Positions 43,960 through 53,340 of a DNA stretch of 61,888 nt are shown here, one piece after another. Source of the DNA: CAZVON01 sp964628435 (GTDB taxonomy: Bacteria; Patescibacteriota; Microgenomatia; Levybacterales; UBA12049). The DNA lies in the NCBI GenBank assembly GCA_964628435.1, contig CAZVON010000005.1, positions 1 through 61,888 of the forward strand, read 5' to 3'. Position numbers and translations under genes: made by a program. The notes under the pieces are model-generated. The model was not told the origin of the DNA. It made no database searches and saw nothing but the letters and a program-made list of their open reading frames with translations. Numbering within the stretch: position 1 is the first letter of the stretch; every line of letters starts with the position of its first letter.

Positions 43960-44697
43960 GTGAAGACCCTAGTCAAGACGTTTCTGGCCCTTGCCTTAGC
44001 AACAATGTTCTATGCCGGGTTTCCCGGCCTCGGTCTTGCGGCCTGCGAGGACCCGCAGATCACCAGCTACCCAGAACCCCATGCAGATGGGGTTCACGTG
44101 ATCATCAAGTGGCTTGCACAGGACACGTGTCGTGAAGTCTTCGTGGATTGGGGCATTGCTCCCTGTCCATGGTTTGCTGGAATAAAAACCCAGCCTCTTG
44201 GGACGCACGATGGCGTGACAATCTGCAAGCTAAAGGTCGAAAAGCCTCTTACAGACAATGTTCCGAGGGCGTACCTTGCTGACTACTGGGATAGCTTGGC
44301 AAGCCGAGCTGTTTCGGATGTGGCATCTGGCGCGCAAATCACAACCGTGGAGCTAACACTCAAGCCCGACATCAGTCCTGCGCAAGCAGCACTGCAGCGG
44401 GCTCAAGCCGCAGCTCCCCCATCGCCCGTGGCTGTGGCTCCCACACAAACGCTTGTTGCTGCAGGATGCCCTACCAGTCCAGCTGACGCTGCCGCCAAGC
44501 TCGGCGGGATAGCAGCTAACTGGACAGATTTGGGCGCGCCAGTGTGGGTTGGCTTTCAGAAGTGGAAGTTCAACTCCGATTCACCGGTCGACCTTAGGTG
44601 GAACGGCTACGGCGACTACGATTACTGGACGACCCTACAGCCAATCCGTGGCCCCATCCCCCGGGCAACTAAAGACGCGACGTTCAACTGCCGCTAA
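43960..44697 (+). CDS. Secreted protein with shared C-terminal CP...NC domain
   Basis: 245 residues from GTG after TAGGAGGACATGC; the longer in-frame extension overlaps the upstream gene and lacks this site. Signal peptide KTLVKTFLALALATMFYAGF...LGLAA. N-terminal beta-type domain with Cys pairs (ACEDPQITSYPEP, DTCREVFVDWGIAPCPWFAG), an Ala/Pro linker, then GCPTSPADAAAKLGG...PVWVGFQKWKFNSD...YDYWTTLQP...ATFNCR, which lines up with the end of the protein at 41608 (CP, LGG, W, GFxKWxF, YD, A..NC). Last gene of the operon. Confidence 0.75.
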   Translation: MKTLVKTFLALALATMFYAGFPGLGLAACEDPQITSYPEPHADGVHVIIKWLAQDTCREVFVDWGIAPCPWFAGIKTQPLGTHDGVTICKLKVEKPLTDNVPRAYLADYWDSLASRAVSDVASGAQITTVELTLKPDISPAQAALQRAQAAAPPSPVAVAPTQTLVAAGCPTSPADAAAKLGGIAANWTDLGAPVWVGFQKWKFNSDSPVDLRWNGYGDYDYWTTLQPIRGPIPRATKDATFNCR

Positions 44698-44820
44698 AAG
44701 CAGTTGGAGGGTGGATATCCTGTTTGACAGAAGGTGATCGAAGAACGATCGTTAAGACCAGCCGCTCATGCATGGCTTTTCTTGATGATCAAATTATTGG
44801 TCGCTTTCTTCCTGTATATC
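44698..44820. other. Non-coding stretch between GC-rich operon and ribozyme
   Basis: Contains TTGACA followed by a GATCGAAGAACGATC hairpin. No good -10 at the expected distance; the transcript carrying the ribozyme may come from here or read through from the operon. No terminator is obvious. Confidence 0.4.
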
Positions 44821-44902
44821 TTACCCTTTCCCGATTAAATCGGGACTGATGAGTCCTCCCTTGCCTCACCAATTGGCAGGCTTGGAAAGGACGAAAGGGA
44901 TA
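44821..44902 (+). ncRNA. Hammerhead ribozyme (stem III open)
   Basis: Complete catalytic core: CUGAUGA (44846-44852), GAAA (44893-44896) and cleavage triplet CUU with cutting expected after U44828. Stem I: UCCCGAU (44829-44835) with AUCGGGA (44839-44845), 7 bp, UAA loop. Stem II: GUCCU (44853-44857) with AGGAC (44888-44892), closing a long arm with an inner CUUGCC/GGCAGG pairing. Stem III: A44896 and GGG (44897-44899) with CCCU (44824-44827), extended by UAA/UUA across a bulged A. The conserved G10.1-C11.1 pair is present. Both ends lie in stem III (type III topology). The GAAAGGGA at its 3' end is also the only good ribosome-binding site for the GTG at 44907. Confidence 0.82.
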
Positions 44903-44906
44903 AACC

Positions 44907-45719
44907 GTGAAGACTATCAAACCATTTATTACTATATCTATCGTTATACCTGTGTATAATGAGTCTCTCAGACTTTATAAAACATTTCATGCTCTAGAAA
45001 CTCTTTGCCTTCCTTCTGTATTAAAACTTGAAGAAATTATTTTTGTAGATGATGGCTCTACAGACAACTCGAAAGTTAACATTCAAAAGGTCTGCCGGTC
45101 GTCAGCCAAGGCAAAAGGCCAAATTGAACAAAAAACAAAAGCAAAAGTAACCCTTATTTCGTATCCAGTAAATAAAGGCAAAGGATACGCGGTACGCCAA
45201 GGGATGTTAGCTTCAAAATCAGAGTATACGATATTCTTTGATGCAGATATTTCTACTCCGCTTTTTGAGCTCAACAAGTTTTTGCCAGCAATGAAAAAAA
45301 ATACACCAGTAATTATAGGCACCCGAAAAAACGGAACCTCAACGGTTGTTGTGCATCAACCACTGTATCGAGAACTTTTAGGACACGTGTTTACTTTGTT
45401 ATCAAAGATTATATTAAACACCTGGGTCACTGATTTTACGTGTGGGTTTAAAGCCATTTCAAAACCAGCAAAAAACGCAATTTTCCCGCAAACTGTTATA
45501 GATAGGTGGGGGTATGATGCAGAAATTTGTTTCCTTGCGAAGAAACTAAAATTTACTGTTCAAGAAATTCCAGTCGTGTGGAGTAATGATGCAGCATCTC
45601 GAGTACAAATTATCAACGATTCGCTTCGGACTTTTTTAGAACTCATACAAATACGATCAAATGATATCAAGAAATCTTTTGCTCTTCCAATTCTTCTTCG
45701 TACACTCTTTGCGTGGTAA
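44907..45719 (+). CDS. GT2-family glycosyltransferase (dolichyl-phosphate glucosyltransferase-like)
   Basis: 270 residues, GTG start 8 nt after AAAGG in the ribozyme. GT-A fold motifs: ISIVIPVYNES, EEIIFVDDGSTDNS, NKGKGYAVRQGML, YTIFFDADISTP (DxD). C-terminal part has TDFTCGFKAISKPAKNAIFPQ and VQEIPVVW, typical of ALG5/DPM1-like enzymes that charge polyprenyl phosphate with a sugar. No membrane helices. First gene of the polysaccharide locus, overlapping or abutting the next. Confidence 0.9.
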   Translation: MKTIKPFITISIVIPVYNESLRLYKTFHALETLCLPSVLKLEEIIFVDDGSTDNSKVNIQKVCRSSAKAKGQIEQKTKAKVTLISYPVNKGKGYAVRQGMLASKSEYTIFFDADISTPLFELNKFLPAMKKNTPVIIGTRKNGTSTVVVHQPLYRELLGHVFTLLSKIILNTWVTDFTCGFKAISKPAKNAIFPQTVIDRWGYDAEICFLAKKLKFTVQEIPVVWSNDAASRVQIINDSLRTFLELIQIRSNDIKKSFALPILLRTLFAW

Positions 45720-45742
45720 AAAGAATGCGAGACGATAACACT

Positions 45743-46927
45743 ATGGATCTTTTAGTAATTTCAAGTTTTCCAGAGCGTGGAAGCACACACAGCAAAAAAA
45801 CAGTTGGAGTAGCCTCTTATACCAAAATACTGCTTGTTGCTCTTAAAAAGAGCTATCCTATTTTAAGAATACGGGTACTTGCTGAAATCTTTGAAAAACC
45901 CAACGATTATGAAGAAGACGGTCTTACTATACATCGGGTATGGAATCGTTCAAGTCTAAAAAGTATTCCTACTCTTTTTATCTCAATCATTCGGCACAAA
46001 TCAAAACCACTCCTGATTGCTTTGGAAAGCTATATGATAGGTAGCCCATTCTATACATTACTCTTTTTAATCACTCTGTTATTAGCACGCATGTTAGGAA
46101 GTAACTCAGTTATCCTTATGCATCAAGTAGTGAAAGATTTTAGGCAGCTTGAAAAAAATCCCATCAAAGCAACGCTGTTAAATATAGCCAATACCATATT
46201 TAACACGCTTGTTTTATGGTCGAATAAAAAAATTATTGTTTTTGAAGAAGAATTTAGATCGTACTTAAACAACAACAAGAAAGTGATCGTTATCCCTCAT
46301 TTTGTGCCTGAAGTACCAATGATTTCAAAAGAAGCTGCTTGTAAAAAACTAAACCTTAACCAAAAGGTATCCTACTGCTTGTACTTTGGATTCTTAGCAC
46401 CTTACAAAGGTATTGATCTTTTAATTGATGCCTGGCCCGCTCGCACCACTACGCTTCTTATTGCAGGCGGTCCCAATCCTAATCATATCCGTAATCATTC
46501 GCTTCAACGCTTTGCAGATATGATTAAGACAAAAGCTAAAAACAAAAATATTCACGTGACTGGATTTGTCCCTGAAGATAAGTTCTACGATTATTTTGCC
46601 GCTGCAGATGTTGTTATATTCCCCTATCGATCATTTATTTCCTCCTCTGGCCCGCTATCGTTTGCCATCGCGTTTCAAAAACCATTTCTTTTGTCAAAAC
46701 CACTCATGGGATACCAAAAATCTTTAGACATTACCCAGGCTTTCTTAAGTAATAATATATCTTTGAATCAACTAGGATTTATGTTTGATTCCCAAGATAT
46801 AACAAAAAAACTTGCCTTTGTTATGAAAAACGCAAGACAATTACAACGTATTGAACGTTTGATACAACACGAGCGCAAGCTTCCAATCATAGCCCAGAAA
46901 TTATATAACGTAATAAAAAGCTTATGA
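45743..46927 (+). CDS. GT4-type glycosyltransferase
   Basis: About 394 residues from MDLLVISSFPERG; GTG at 45713 and ATG at 45725 are in-frame alternatives. GT-B fold: N-terminal half with a hydrophobic segment (FYTLLFLITLLLARMLGS), C-terminal half with CLYFGFLAPYKGIDLLIDAW, LLIAGGPNPNH and the donor-binding region GFVPEDKFYDYFAAADVVIFPYRSFISSSGPLSFAIA, which matches the family's EX7E-like zone. Probably adds sugars during surface glycan synthesis. Overlaps the next gene by 4 bp (ATGA). Confidence 0.85.
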   Translation: MDLLVISSFPERGSTHSKKTVGVASYTKILLVALKKSYPILRIRVLAEIFEKPNDYEEDGLTIHRVWNRSSLKSIPTLFISIIRHKSKPLLIALESYMIGSPFYTLLFLITLLLARMLGSNSVILMHQVVKDFRQLEKNPIKATLLNIANTIFNTLVLWSNKKIIVFEEEFRSYLNNNKKVIVIPHFVPEVPMISKEAACKKLNLNQKVSYCLYFGFLAPYKGIDLLIDAWPARTTTLLIAGGPNPNHIRNHSLQRFADMIKTKAKNKNIHVTGFVPEDKFYDYFAAADVVIFPYRSFISSSGPLSFAIAFQKPFLLSKPLMGYQKSLDITQAFLSNNISLNQLGFMFDSQDITKKLAFVMKNARQLQRIERLIQHERKLPIIAQKLYNVIKSL

Positions 46928-48684
46928 AACGAAAACCACTACCGATTCCCATGATTCTTTTTATAGTCATTACCTTTTTTCTCACCTGCTTTTTTGTCTG
47001 GTACCCTCCGATCAGTTATGGAGGCGATATCGTTGAATATTTCGGCATGACGCAATCTTTTATGAATCATGGAACGTTTGATCTTACCTCCCAAGATAAA
47101 GAGGACCTTAAAAGGTATCTTCATGAAGGATATTTTGTAAATCCCAAAACAGCAAAAGAAAAAGGTGGATTTTTGTACTATCTTGACACGACTTTTGGTC
47201 AATACCCTGTTCATTTTGTAGCGTATTCATTGTTAGTGGTTCCCTTTCGAATCGCGCTTGGGCTTGCCGGCTTGCCAGAAATTAGCGCGCTCAGACTTAC
47301 TAACCTTTTTCTGCTTTCTCTGTGCGTATGGTTGATCTTAAAACTGTTTACCAAAACGACTTTTCAACAGTATATTTTTCTTGCCTGTGTATATCTATCG
47401 CCCATTCTTTGGTTTATTATCTGGCCTGGACCAGATATGTGGTATATTTCGCTTCTTCTAGTAGCAATCTTTTTATTTTTCCATAAGCATTATGAAGGTT
47501 CGATCTTTGTAACTGCCATTGCATCCTGGCATAGTCAACCTTTGATTATAATTGCGCTTGCAGCACTTTTTTATTATGTATATCAATCCCTAAGATTTCC
47601 TTTTGTTGAAGGGAAACGACATGTTTCCATTCATAGTAAAAATTTAATAGTAAGTATGGCGTTTCTTTTTTCTCTTAGTGTCCCTTATCTTTGGAATTAC
47701 GCTCTTTTTGGGGTACTGACTCCATGGACGATTTTACAAGACGGATGGACACAACTGAATGGATTTGGCTTACAGAATATATCGTTACAAAAATTGTACG
47801 AACAGTTTTTTGACTTAAATATTGGGCTTTTTTGGTACGCGCCAGCTCTGTTAGTTTTAAGCACTTATCTTCTTATTCGTGTGTTTACGATACACAAAAG
47901 TGTCCTCGTTGTTGTCACCGCTGTTTTAGCAACAGCTCTTTTTTACCAGACAAATCCAGCGTGGCATTACGGAACCTCTGGATATGGACCGACCCGACAT
48001 ATTTTATTTGTGATCCCTTTTCTTATTTATCTTATCTCTTCTTTCGCTCATAAAAATCTTCTCTATAAGCTGTTTTTTGCAGTAATACTCTTAGTACAAA
48101 TACCTATTCTTGCGATGAATGGATTTTTAGCACCTGATTTTTTAAATTCTCTACGGCACAGTCCACACGCTGTATTTGTCCTAAACAATACTCCTTTTCT
48201 CTATAATCCAACACCAGAAATTTTTGTGGATCGCACTAACCACACTGATTTAAAGGTGATAGAAACAGCCATTTACAAAGAAAATGGTACCTGTAAAAAA
48301 GCATTTGTGGTGATAACTGATAAAAAAAGGCTTTCTGAAGAATGCGGCTTTATCCCACACCAATACCAAGATCTATTCGACAATCAACTCCTTCGAAAAG
48401 CAAATTTCCCACGAACCATTTATACTACTCCCGCAACGCTCTGGCCCGATATTAATAGCTGCAACCCAGAATATGCTAACAACACAAACTATCCGTTTGT
48501 CTGTATGATAACCATAGATGATGTGGCTAAACTAACTGGTGTTTCTGATAAAAATCGGTTTTCAATTATTGGCAATTATCCTGGTGTTTGGCGACTTTTA
48601 GAAGGTACGCCAGTAAAACTTACGGTCCCACCTGGGTATATTATTGATCACCATGCATTGGAGGGAACATATGTTACGTATTAA
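46924..48684 (+). CDS. Large GT-C-like membrane protein (polyprenyl-sugar glycosyltransferase candidate)
   Basis: 586 residues, about eleven membrane helices. After the first helix lies an acidic extracellular loop (YGGDIVEYFGMTQSF) equivalent to the catalytic-loop Asp of GT-C enzymes, and HGTSGYGPTRH-like residues later (WHYGTSGYGPTRHILF). The C-terminal ~150 residues are extracellular with several Cys (GTCKKAF, EECGFIP, INSCNPEY, FVCMI). Likely uses the polyprenyl-linked sugar made by the GT2 enzyme. Translationally coupled to its neighbour. Confidence 0.75.
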   Translation: MKRKPLPIPMILFIVITFFLTCFFVWYPPISYGGDIVEYFGMTQSFMNHGTFDLTSQDKEDLKRYLHEGYFVNPKTAKEKGGFLYYLDTTFGQYPVHFVAYSLLVVPFRIALGLAGLPEISALRLTNLFLLSLCVWLILKLFTKTTFQQYIFLACVYLSPILWFIIWPGPDMWYISLLLVAIFLFFHKHYEGSIFVTAIASWHSQPLIIIALAALFYYVYQSLRFPFVEGKRHVSIHSKNLIVSMAFLFSLSVPYLWNYALFGVLTPWTILQDGWTQLNGFGLQNISLQKLYEQFFDLNIGLFWYAPALLVLSTYLLIRVFTIHKSVLVVVTAVLATALFYQTNPAWHYGTSGYGPTRHILFVIPFLIYLISSFAHKNLLYKLFFAVILLVQIPILAMNGFLAPDFLNSLRHSPHAVFVLNNTPFLYNPTPEIFVDRTNHTDLKVIETAIYKENGTCKKAFVVITDKKRLSEECGFIPHQYQDLFDNQLLRKANFPRTIYTTPATLWPDINSCNPEYANNTNYPFVCMITIDDVAKLTGVSDKNRFSIIGNYPGVWRLLEGTPVKLTVPPGYIIDHHALEGTYVTY

Positions 48685-51600
48685 AAGTTTGCCTTTTCCA
48701 ATTATTCTATACCATATCGTTTTCCTCCTGATTGTTGTTGCGAATTTTCCAGTTGGCACGTACTTTATCGGGTGGGATTCATTAACCCCGGAATTTAATC
48801 TGTGGCTCAATATTAAACGAGCCCTCTTTGCCTCTTGGCAAGAGGAATATGGACTGGGAGTTGTTACTGGTCATGGCTTTGCTGCCACCTTACCTCACAG
48901 CCTTATTATTGGGATGTTATCGTTACTACTTCCTCAAGCTGCGCTTCGCCCCACCTTTACTTTTTTATGCTTGTATTTAGGCGGACTTGGCATGTATTTT
49001 TTAGTCCAAAGACTTTTACGATCTATTGCAAAAAATGATCACAATAATGTAGTTCGTCTTGATTTTATAGCTTTGGTCTCAAGCCTTTTTTATATTCTTA
49101 ATCTTGGCACTGCGCAAATGTTTTACGCGCAACTTGAGACTTTTATTGTCCATTTCGCAGCCTTGCCATGGCTTTTCTTAATTGTAATTCGCCTTCTTTC
49201 TGCTCCCTCACGAAACAACCTATTACTGTTTGTAGCGATCAATTTCTTGGGGTCTGTACAGGGATTTATTCCTTCTTTGTTTATATCTTATGGCATTGCT
49301 CTTTCGCTTTTTTTAGCAACCTATGTCTGGATTCACCCGCATCGGTTCTCTGGTCTTAAAAAGGCAGGAGTGGTGCTTTTTCTCACCGTAATGGCAAATG
49401 CGTACTGGATTTTTCCATTGATGTACTATCAACTTAATTATAACACTATTTTTATAAATTCTTATAACAATCTTTCTTCAACTCCCCATTTTATCGATAT
49501 AAACAGAAAATACGGCGACATTACTAACATTATGCTTTTAAAGGGGTATCTGTTTGACGCGTATGAACTTGGTGACAATGTCCTTAAACCATGGATTCTC
49601 CATTTTCAACAATTTCCAGTTTTGGTGATTGGGTATCTGTTTTTTCTCTTTGCTGCAATAGGGGTTATCTTTGCCTTTTGGAAGATCAAAACATGGGAAG
49701 TAAAGGCATTGAGCATCGTTTTTTTATTCTTTTTTGGTAGTCTCGGCACCAATATGGTACCGTTTGTATGGCTTACTCAAATAGTACAGACGTTCTCTCC
49801 AACCTTTGAGCAAGCATTCAGAACAACATTTACCAAATTTAGCATTGGCACTTCATTTTCGTACAGTGTTTTTATAGGTATTGGAATATACATGCTGCTA
49901 TCTTATTTTAAACACATGACTCGTTTGATTAAAAACCACCTTGTCGTGGTTTCAATCTTGCTGGTATTTTGTTGTTACTATGCCTTCCCTACCTTTACTG
50001 GCAATCTTTTCTACAAACGACTTCTGCTCCCTATTCCACAACCTTACTTTGAACTCATGGAGTACTTCAACCAGCAATCAGACGGCAGAATTGCAGACTT
50101 TCCCCAAGATTGTCCTGAAGGATGGTTCTCGTATCAATGGGGGTATTTTGGTTCTGGTTTTTACTGGTATGGAATAAAACAACCATTTTTAGCACGTACC
50201 TTTGATGTGTGGAGCAACACCAATGAAAATTACTATTGGGAAATCCAAAGAGCTCTTCAAGAAAAAGATTTTGAAAAAATTGATGCGATTGTCCAAAAAT
50301 ACCAAATCCGCTGGATTCTTTACGATCCTAATCTGTTATATTGCCGCAATCAAAAAGCATTTCTTATCCACGATGAATTTATTCGATACCTTGAACAATC
50401 ACCACGCTATACCCTTAAAAAAGTCATAAGCGCAAGGGGAATCCTTCCTATTAAAGTGTTTGAGATCAATACTCCGAGTACCCACTCTTTTGTTAACCTG
50501 CAAACCCTACCGATGAATGTAGGGCTGGGAGGATTTTGGAATGACAACGATACTATCTTTAAATCACTGGGTACCTATATCACAAATCCACAACACCCCT
50601 ATCGTATTTTTTATCCATTTAATTCTCTGTTTACGAAAAGATCACTTATAGAGAATAAGTCGGTTAGCAAGCAAAATAGCAATCTGGTATTGACTACCAA
50701 ACTACCAAAAGGTCTCAAATCATATATGTTGCGGCTTGATGAATATATCAAGCTGGAAAGCAATGTCGGATTTTGGATAGATATTCTGCCAAAAGAACCA
50801 AGTACTTACCAAGTTCTCGCAACATTTAAACTTCCCACTATTTCTCTTGATCATATCCCACTCGTATCTCTTACAACGACGATGGATCTTGGGTCATTTG
50901 CCTCTTCAAATATTGAGCATATAACTCTTCTGGTAAACGGAGAACGTATTCCAAAAGACGACCACGGATATTACAAATCAGCAATCTTCTTTACCTCCCC
51001 TGGCTTACTAGAGATTATCGATATATCAGGCAAACCTCTTTTTATATGGAACCCATTTACTGATACTCAGTTTATTAACCTTGTCACTTCCCGCGTTTCT
51101 ATACAATTGCCAGAGTATGCAGATGGACTATTATCGGTAACTATTCCAACGATAGCTGACAACAATCTATTAGGATACGAACCAAACGGACGGCTTGATC
51201 ATATTATTCCCCAACCATGCTTATCTCTTCGAAATGCTCAAAATAAATTTGAGATTAGTAACACTTCTTCTCCTTCATTTGTTCGGCTTATATCGCAAAA
51301 TAGCAATGAATGTCTTATTCTTCCATATGAGTATGCTTCTACATCGTATGGATATATACTCGCTATCACCACTAAAAACCATCAAGGAAGAACGCTAAAT
51401 GTATCAGTACTCAACAAAAGCAGAACTGTGGTTAATACCATTGCTCTTCCAAACCACAAAGAATTTTCCACAGATTATCTGGTGATTCCCCCAACCTTTC
51501 CAAATGAAATTGGATATGATATTAAAATAGAAAACATATCAGAAAATAACGTAATGTCTATTAGTGATATTGAGGATATCAGAGTGTGGCAATTCCCTTA

Positions 51601-52051
51601 CGCATACTTAAAACAATTTTCAATAGAATCCTTAAACTCTGGACCACGGATATCATCACAACCGATTTCTCCTTCTCTTTTGACTGTGTCCCACCCACTA
51701 CCAACAACATATACGATTCGCGTAAAACAACCAGTACACAATATACCTTTACTAGTACTTTCACAGCGATTTGATAATGGTTGGCACGCCTATGTATTGC
51801 AGGAAAAAAGTACCGTAGGTAATTTCCTTCAAGAAGTATTCCCATTTGCATTCGGACAAGAAGTATCCCAACATGTACTGGTTAATAATTGGGAAAACGG
51901 ATGGCAATTCGCATCTTCACCATTTACCAACAATTCGTACATATATATTAGCTTTATGCCTCAATACTCCCAATATCTTGGCTTCTTGTTCTTATTGGGC
52001 CTGATTCTATCTCTTCTTGTTTATCGAACTCTTAGCAGAAAAAGCACATGA
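48671..52051 (+). CDS. Very large membrane protein, YfhO/arabinofuranosyltransferase-like GT-C candidate
   Basis: 1126 residues from MLRIKSLPFPIIL, preceded by GGAGGGAAC. About twelve membrane helices in the first ~480 residues. The loop after helix 1 (GWDSLTPEFNLWLNIKRALF) carries the acidic pair expected of GT-C enzymes, and FASWQEEYGLGVVTGHGFAATLPHS follows. A large extracellular region (~485-1105) holds beta-type domains (IRWILYDPNLLYC, WHAYVLQEKS), and one helix closes the C-terminus (YLGFLFLLGLILSLLVY). Overlaps the preceding gene by 14 bp. Role in surface glycan assembly inferred from context. Confidence 0.78.
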   Translation: MLRIKSLPFPIILYHIVFLLIVVANFPVGTYFIGWDSLTPEFNLWLNIKRALFASWQEEYGLGVVTGHGFAATLPHSLIIGMLSLLLPQAALRPTFTFLCLYLGGLGMYFLVQRLLRSIAKNDHNNVVRLDFIALVSSLFYILNLGTAQMFYAQLETFIVHFAALPWLFLIVIRLLSAPSRNNLLLFVAINFLGSVQGFIPSLFISYGIALSLFLATYVWIHPHRFSGLKKAGVVLFLTVMANAYWIFPLMYYQLNYNTIFINSYNNLSSTPHFIDINRKYGDITNIMLLKGYLFDAYELGDNVLKPWILHFQQFPVLVIGYLFFLFAAIGVIFAFWKIKTWEVKALSIVFLFFFGSLGTNMVPFVWLTQIVQTFSPTFEQAFRTTFTKFSIGTSFSYSVFIGIGIYMLLSYFKHMTRLIKNHLVVVSILLVFCCYYAFPTFTGNLFYKRLLLPIPQPYFELMEYFNQQSDGRIADFPQDCPEGWFSYQWGYFGSGFYWYGIKQPFLARTFDVWSNTNENYYWEIQRALQEKDFEKIDAIVQKYQIRWILYDPNLLYCRNQKAFLIHDEFIRYLEQSPRYTLKKVISARGILPIKVFEINTPSTHSFVNLQTLPMNVGLGGFWNDNDTIFKSLGTYITNPQHPYRIFYPFNSLFTKRSLIENKSVSKQNSNLVLTTKLPKGLKSYMLRLDEYIKLESNVGFWIDILPKEPSTYQVLATFKLPTISLDHIPLVSLTTTMDLGSFASSNIEHITLLVNGERIPKDDHGYYKSAIFFTSPGLLEIIDISGKPLFIWNPFTDTQFINLVTSRVSIQLPEYADGLLSVTIPTIADNNLLGYEPNGRLDHIIPQPCLSLRNAQNKFEISNTSSPSFVRLISQNSNECLILPYEYASTSYGYILAITTKNHQGRTLNVSVLNKSRTVVNTIALPNHKEFSTDYLVIPPTFPNEIGYDIKIENISENNVMSISDIEDIRVWQFPYAYLKQFSIESLNSGPRISSQPISPSLLTVSHPLPTTYTIRVKQPVHNIPLLVLSQRFDNGWHAYVLQEKSTVGNFLQEVFPFAFGQEVSQHVLVNNWENGWQFASSPFTNNSYIYISFMPQYSQYLGFLFLLGLILSLLVYRTLSRKST

Positions 52052-52164
52052 TTGCTATCACTCATAATACAAATCTGATTACAATTGTTTTGAAAAACTG
52101 AGTACGCTGAGATACATCGGTAACACTTTTGAACTAGAATCATAGTTTGAAAGGAGGTAAACCG

Positions 52165-53232
52165 ATGAGGAAAAGAAAGACCGAAGAGTTCTACTTCTTC
52201 AAAACAAAAGAAAAAGTGGTAGATCCGTGGCAATACCTTCGTCTGAAAGGAAAACGAATCCTTTCAGAAGGAGCACAACTAAAGCTTGAATGGATAATCT
52301 TTTACCATACCATTGGCAAAAAGAATGCTTCTTCTACGGCAACACACTTTGGTATATCCCGGAAAACATTCCATAAATGGTTCAATCGCTTTGATGAGAG
52401 TTGCCTCGGACAGCTAGAAGAAGTCTCACGTTCACCACAGAACAAAAGAACGTGGATGGTAACTGCTTTGGAAGAGGTACAGATTAAAAGGCTTCGGATG
52501 AAAAATCTTGAGCTGGGAAAAAAGAAACTGCAAATACTCTACTCTCAGGAATTTGGTTCCCGCATCTCTACCTGGAAGATTGAACGGGTGATTCGTAAGT
52601 ATTCACTCTATCCAGAAATGCAAGGTCCAAAACGTCTGAGCGCACGAAAAAAGAAGCTCAGGAAGAAACGACTTAGAATACACACCCTTACAAAAGAACT
52701 TCAGGAACACAAAGCATATGGACTGCTGTGGCATATTGATGCCATTGTGATCTGGTGGTATGGACACCGGCGTATTATCTTTACCGCGTTAGATGATGCC
52801 ACAAAAATTGCTTATGCCAGAATCTATCCAAGCAATACCTCATCATACGCAGAAGACTTTCTCAAAAGGCTTCGGTACGTTTCAGATGACCATGTTTCAA
52901 TGATTCATACAGATAATGGTTCAGAGTTTGCCGGAGCCTTTGAGAAGGCCTGTACTCGTTTGAGGATACAACAAATCTATTCTCGTCCTCATACTCCCAA
53001 AGACAACCCTTCCCTTGAGAAATTTAACCACACCATTCAACGGGAATGGCTTGACCAATCCGTTGGTGGATTAGATACCATACCAGAAGCAAACAAGGAT
53101 TTAACTACCTGGCTTGTTAAGTACAACAGTTACCGTCCCCACCAGTCCCTTGACTACAAAACTCCATTCCAGTATGCTAGTGACAACTTCCTCCCACTGT
53201 TACCGAAGTGGACAGCCGCTTCAAAAACTTGA
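52165..53232 (+). CDS. IS481-type DDE transposase
   Basis: 355 residues from ATG after AAAGGAGGTAAACCG. N-terminal helix-turn-helix (NASSTATHFGISRKTFHKWFNRFDE), a second winged region, then an RNase-H-like core: D in GLLWHIDAIVIWW, D in SMIHTDNGSEFAG and E in DNPSLEKFNHTIQREW, with the HQSLDYKTP end typical of IS481/IS3-like integrases. Complete and apparently intact. Terminal inverted repeats are not clear: CGGTAACA (52115-52122) and its complement TGTTACCG near 53200 are candidates, but the second lies inside the gene. It separates the membrane GT-C gene from another glycosyltransferase. Confidence 0.9.
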   Translation: MRKRKTEEFYFFKTKEKVVDPWQYLRLKGKRILSEGAQLKLEWIIFYHTIGKKNASSTATHFGISRKTFHKWFNRFDESCLGQLEEVSRSPQNKRTWMVTALEEVQIKRLRMKNLELGKKKLQILYSQEFGSRISTWKIERVIRKYSLYPEMQGPKRLSARKKKLRKKRLRIHTLTKELQEHKAYGLLWHIDAIVIWWYGHRRIIFTALDDATKIAYARIYPSNTSSYAEDFLKRLRYVSDDHVSMIHTDNGSEFAGAFEKACTRLRIQQIYSRPHTPKDNPSLEKFNHTIQREWLDQSVGGLDTIPEANKDLTTWLVKYNSYRPHQSLDYKTPFQYASDNFLPLLPKWTAASKT

Positions 53233-53340
53233 CAGATAACGCCTTGTATGCTAACCTCTCTTGTTGGTAAAATGAATCACTAATTACACCTTCACACACA
53301 AATTTCCTGCCTACTTAAAACCTGTCTCAAATATACATAC

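Noticed and set aside
52052..53340. Defined IS ends with target-site duplication around the transposase
   Set aside because: Only a weak 8-bp CGGTAACA match was found, one copy being inside the gene; the borders cannot be set by eye.
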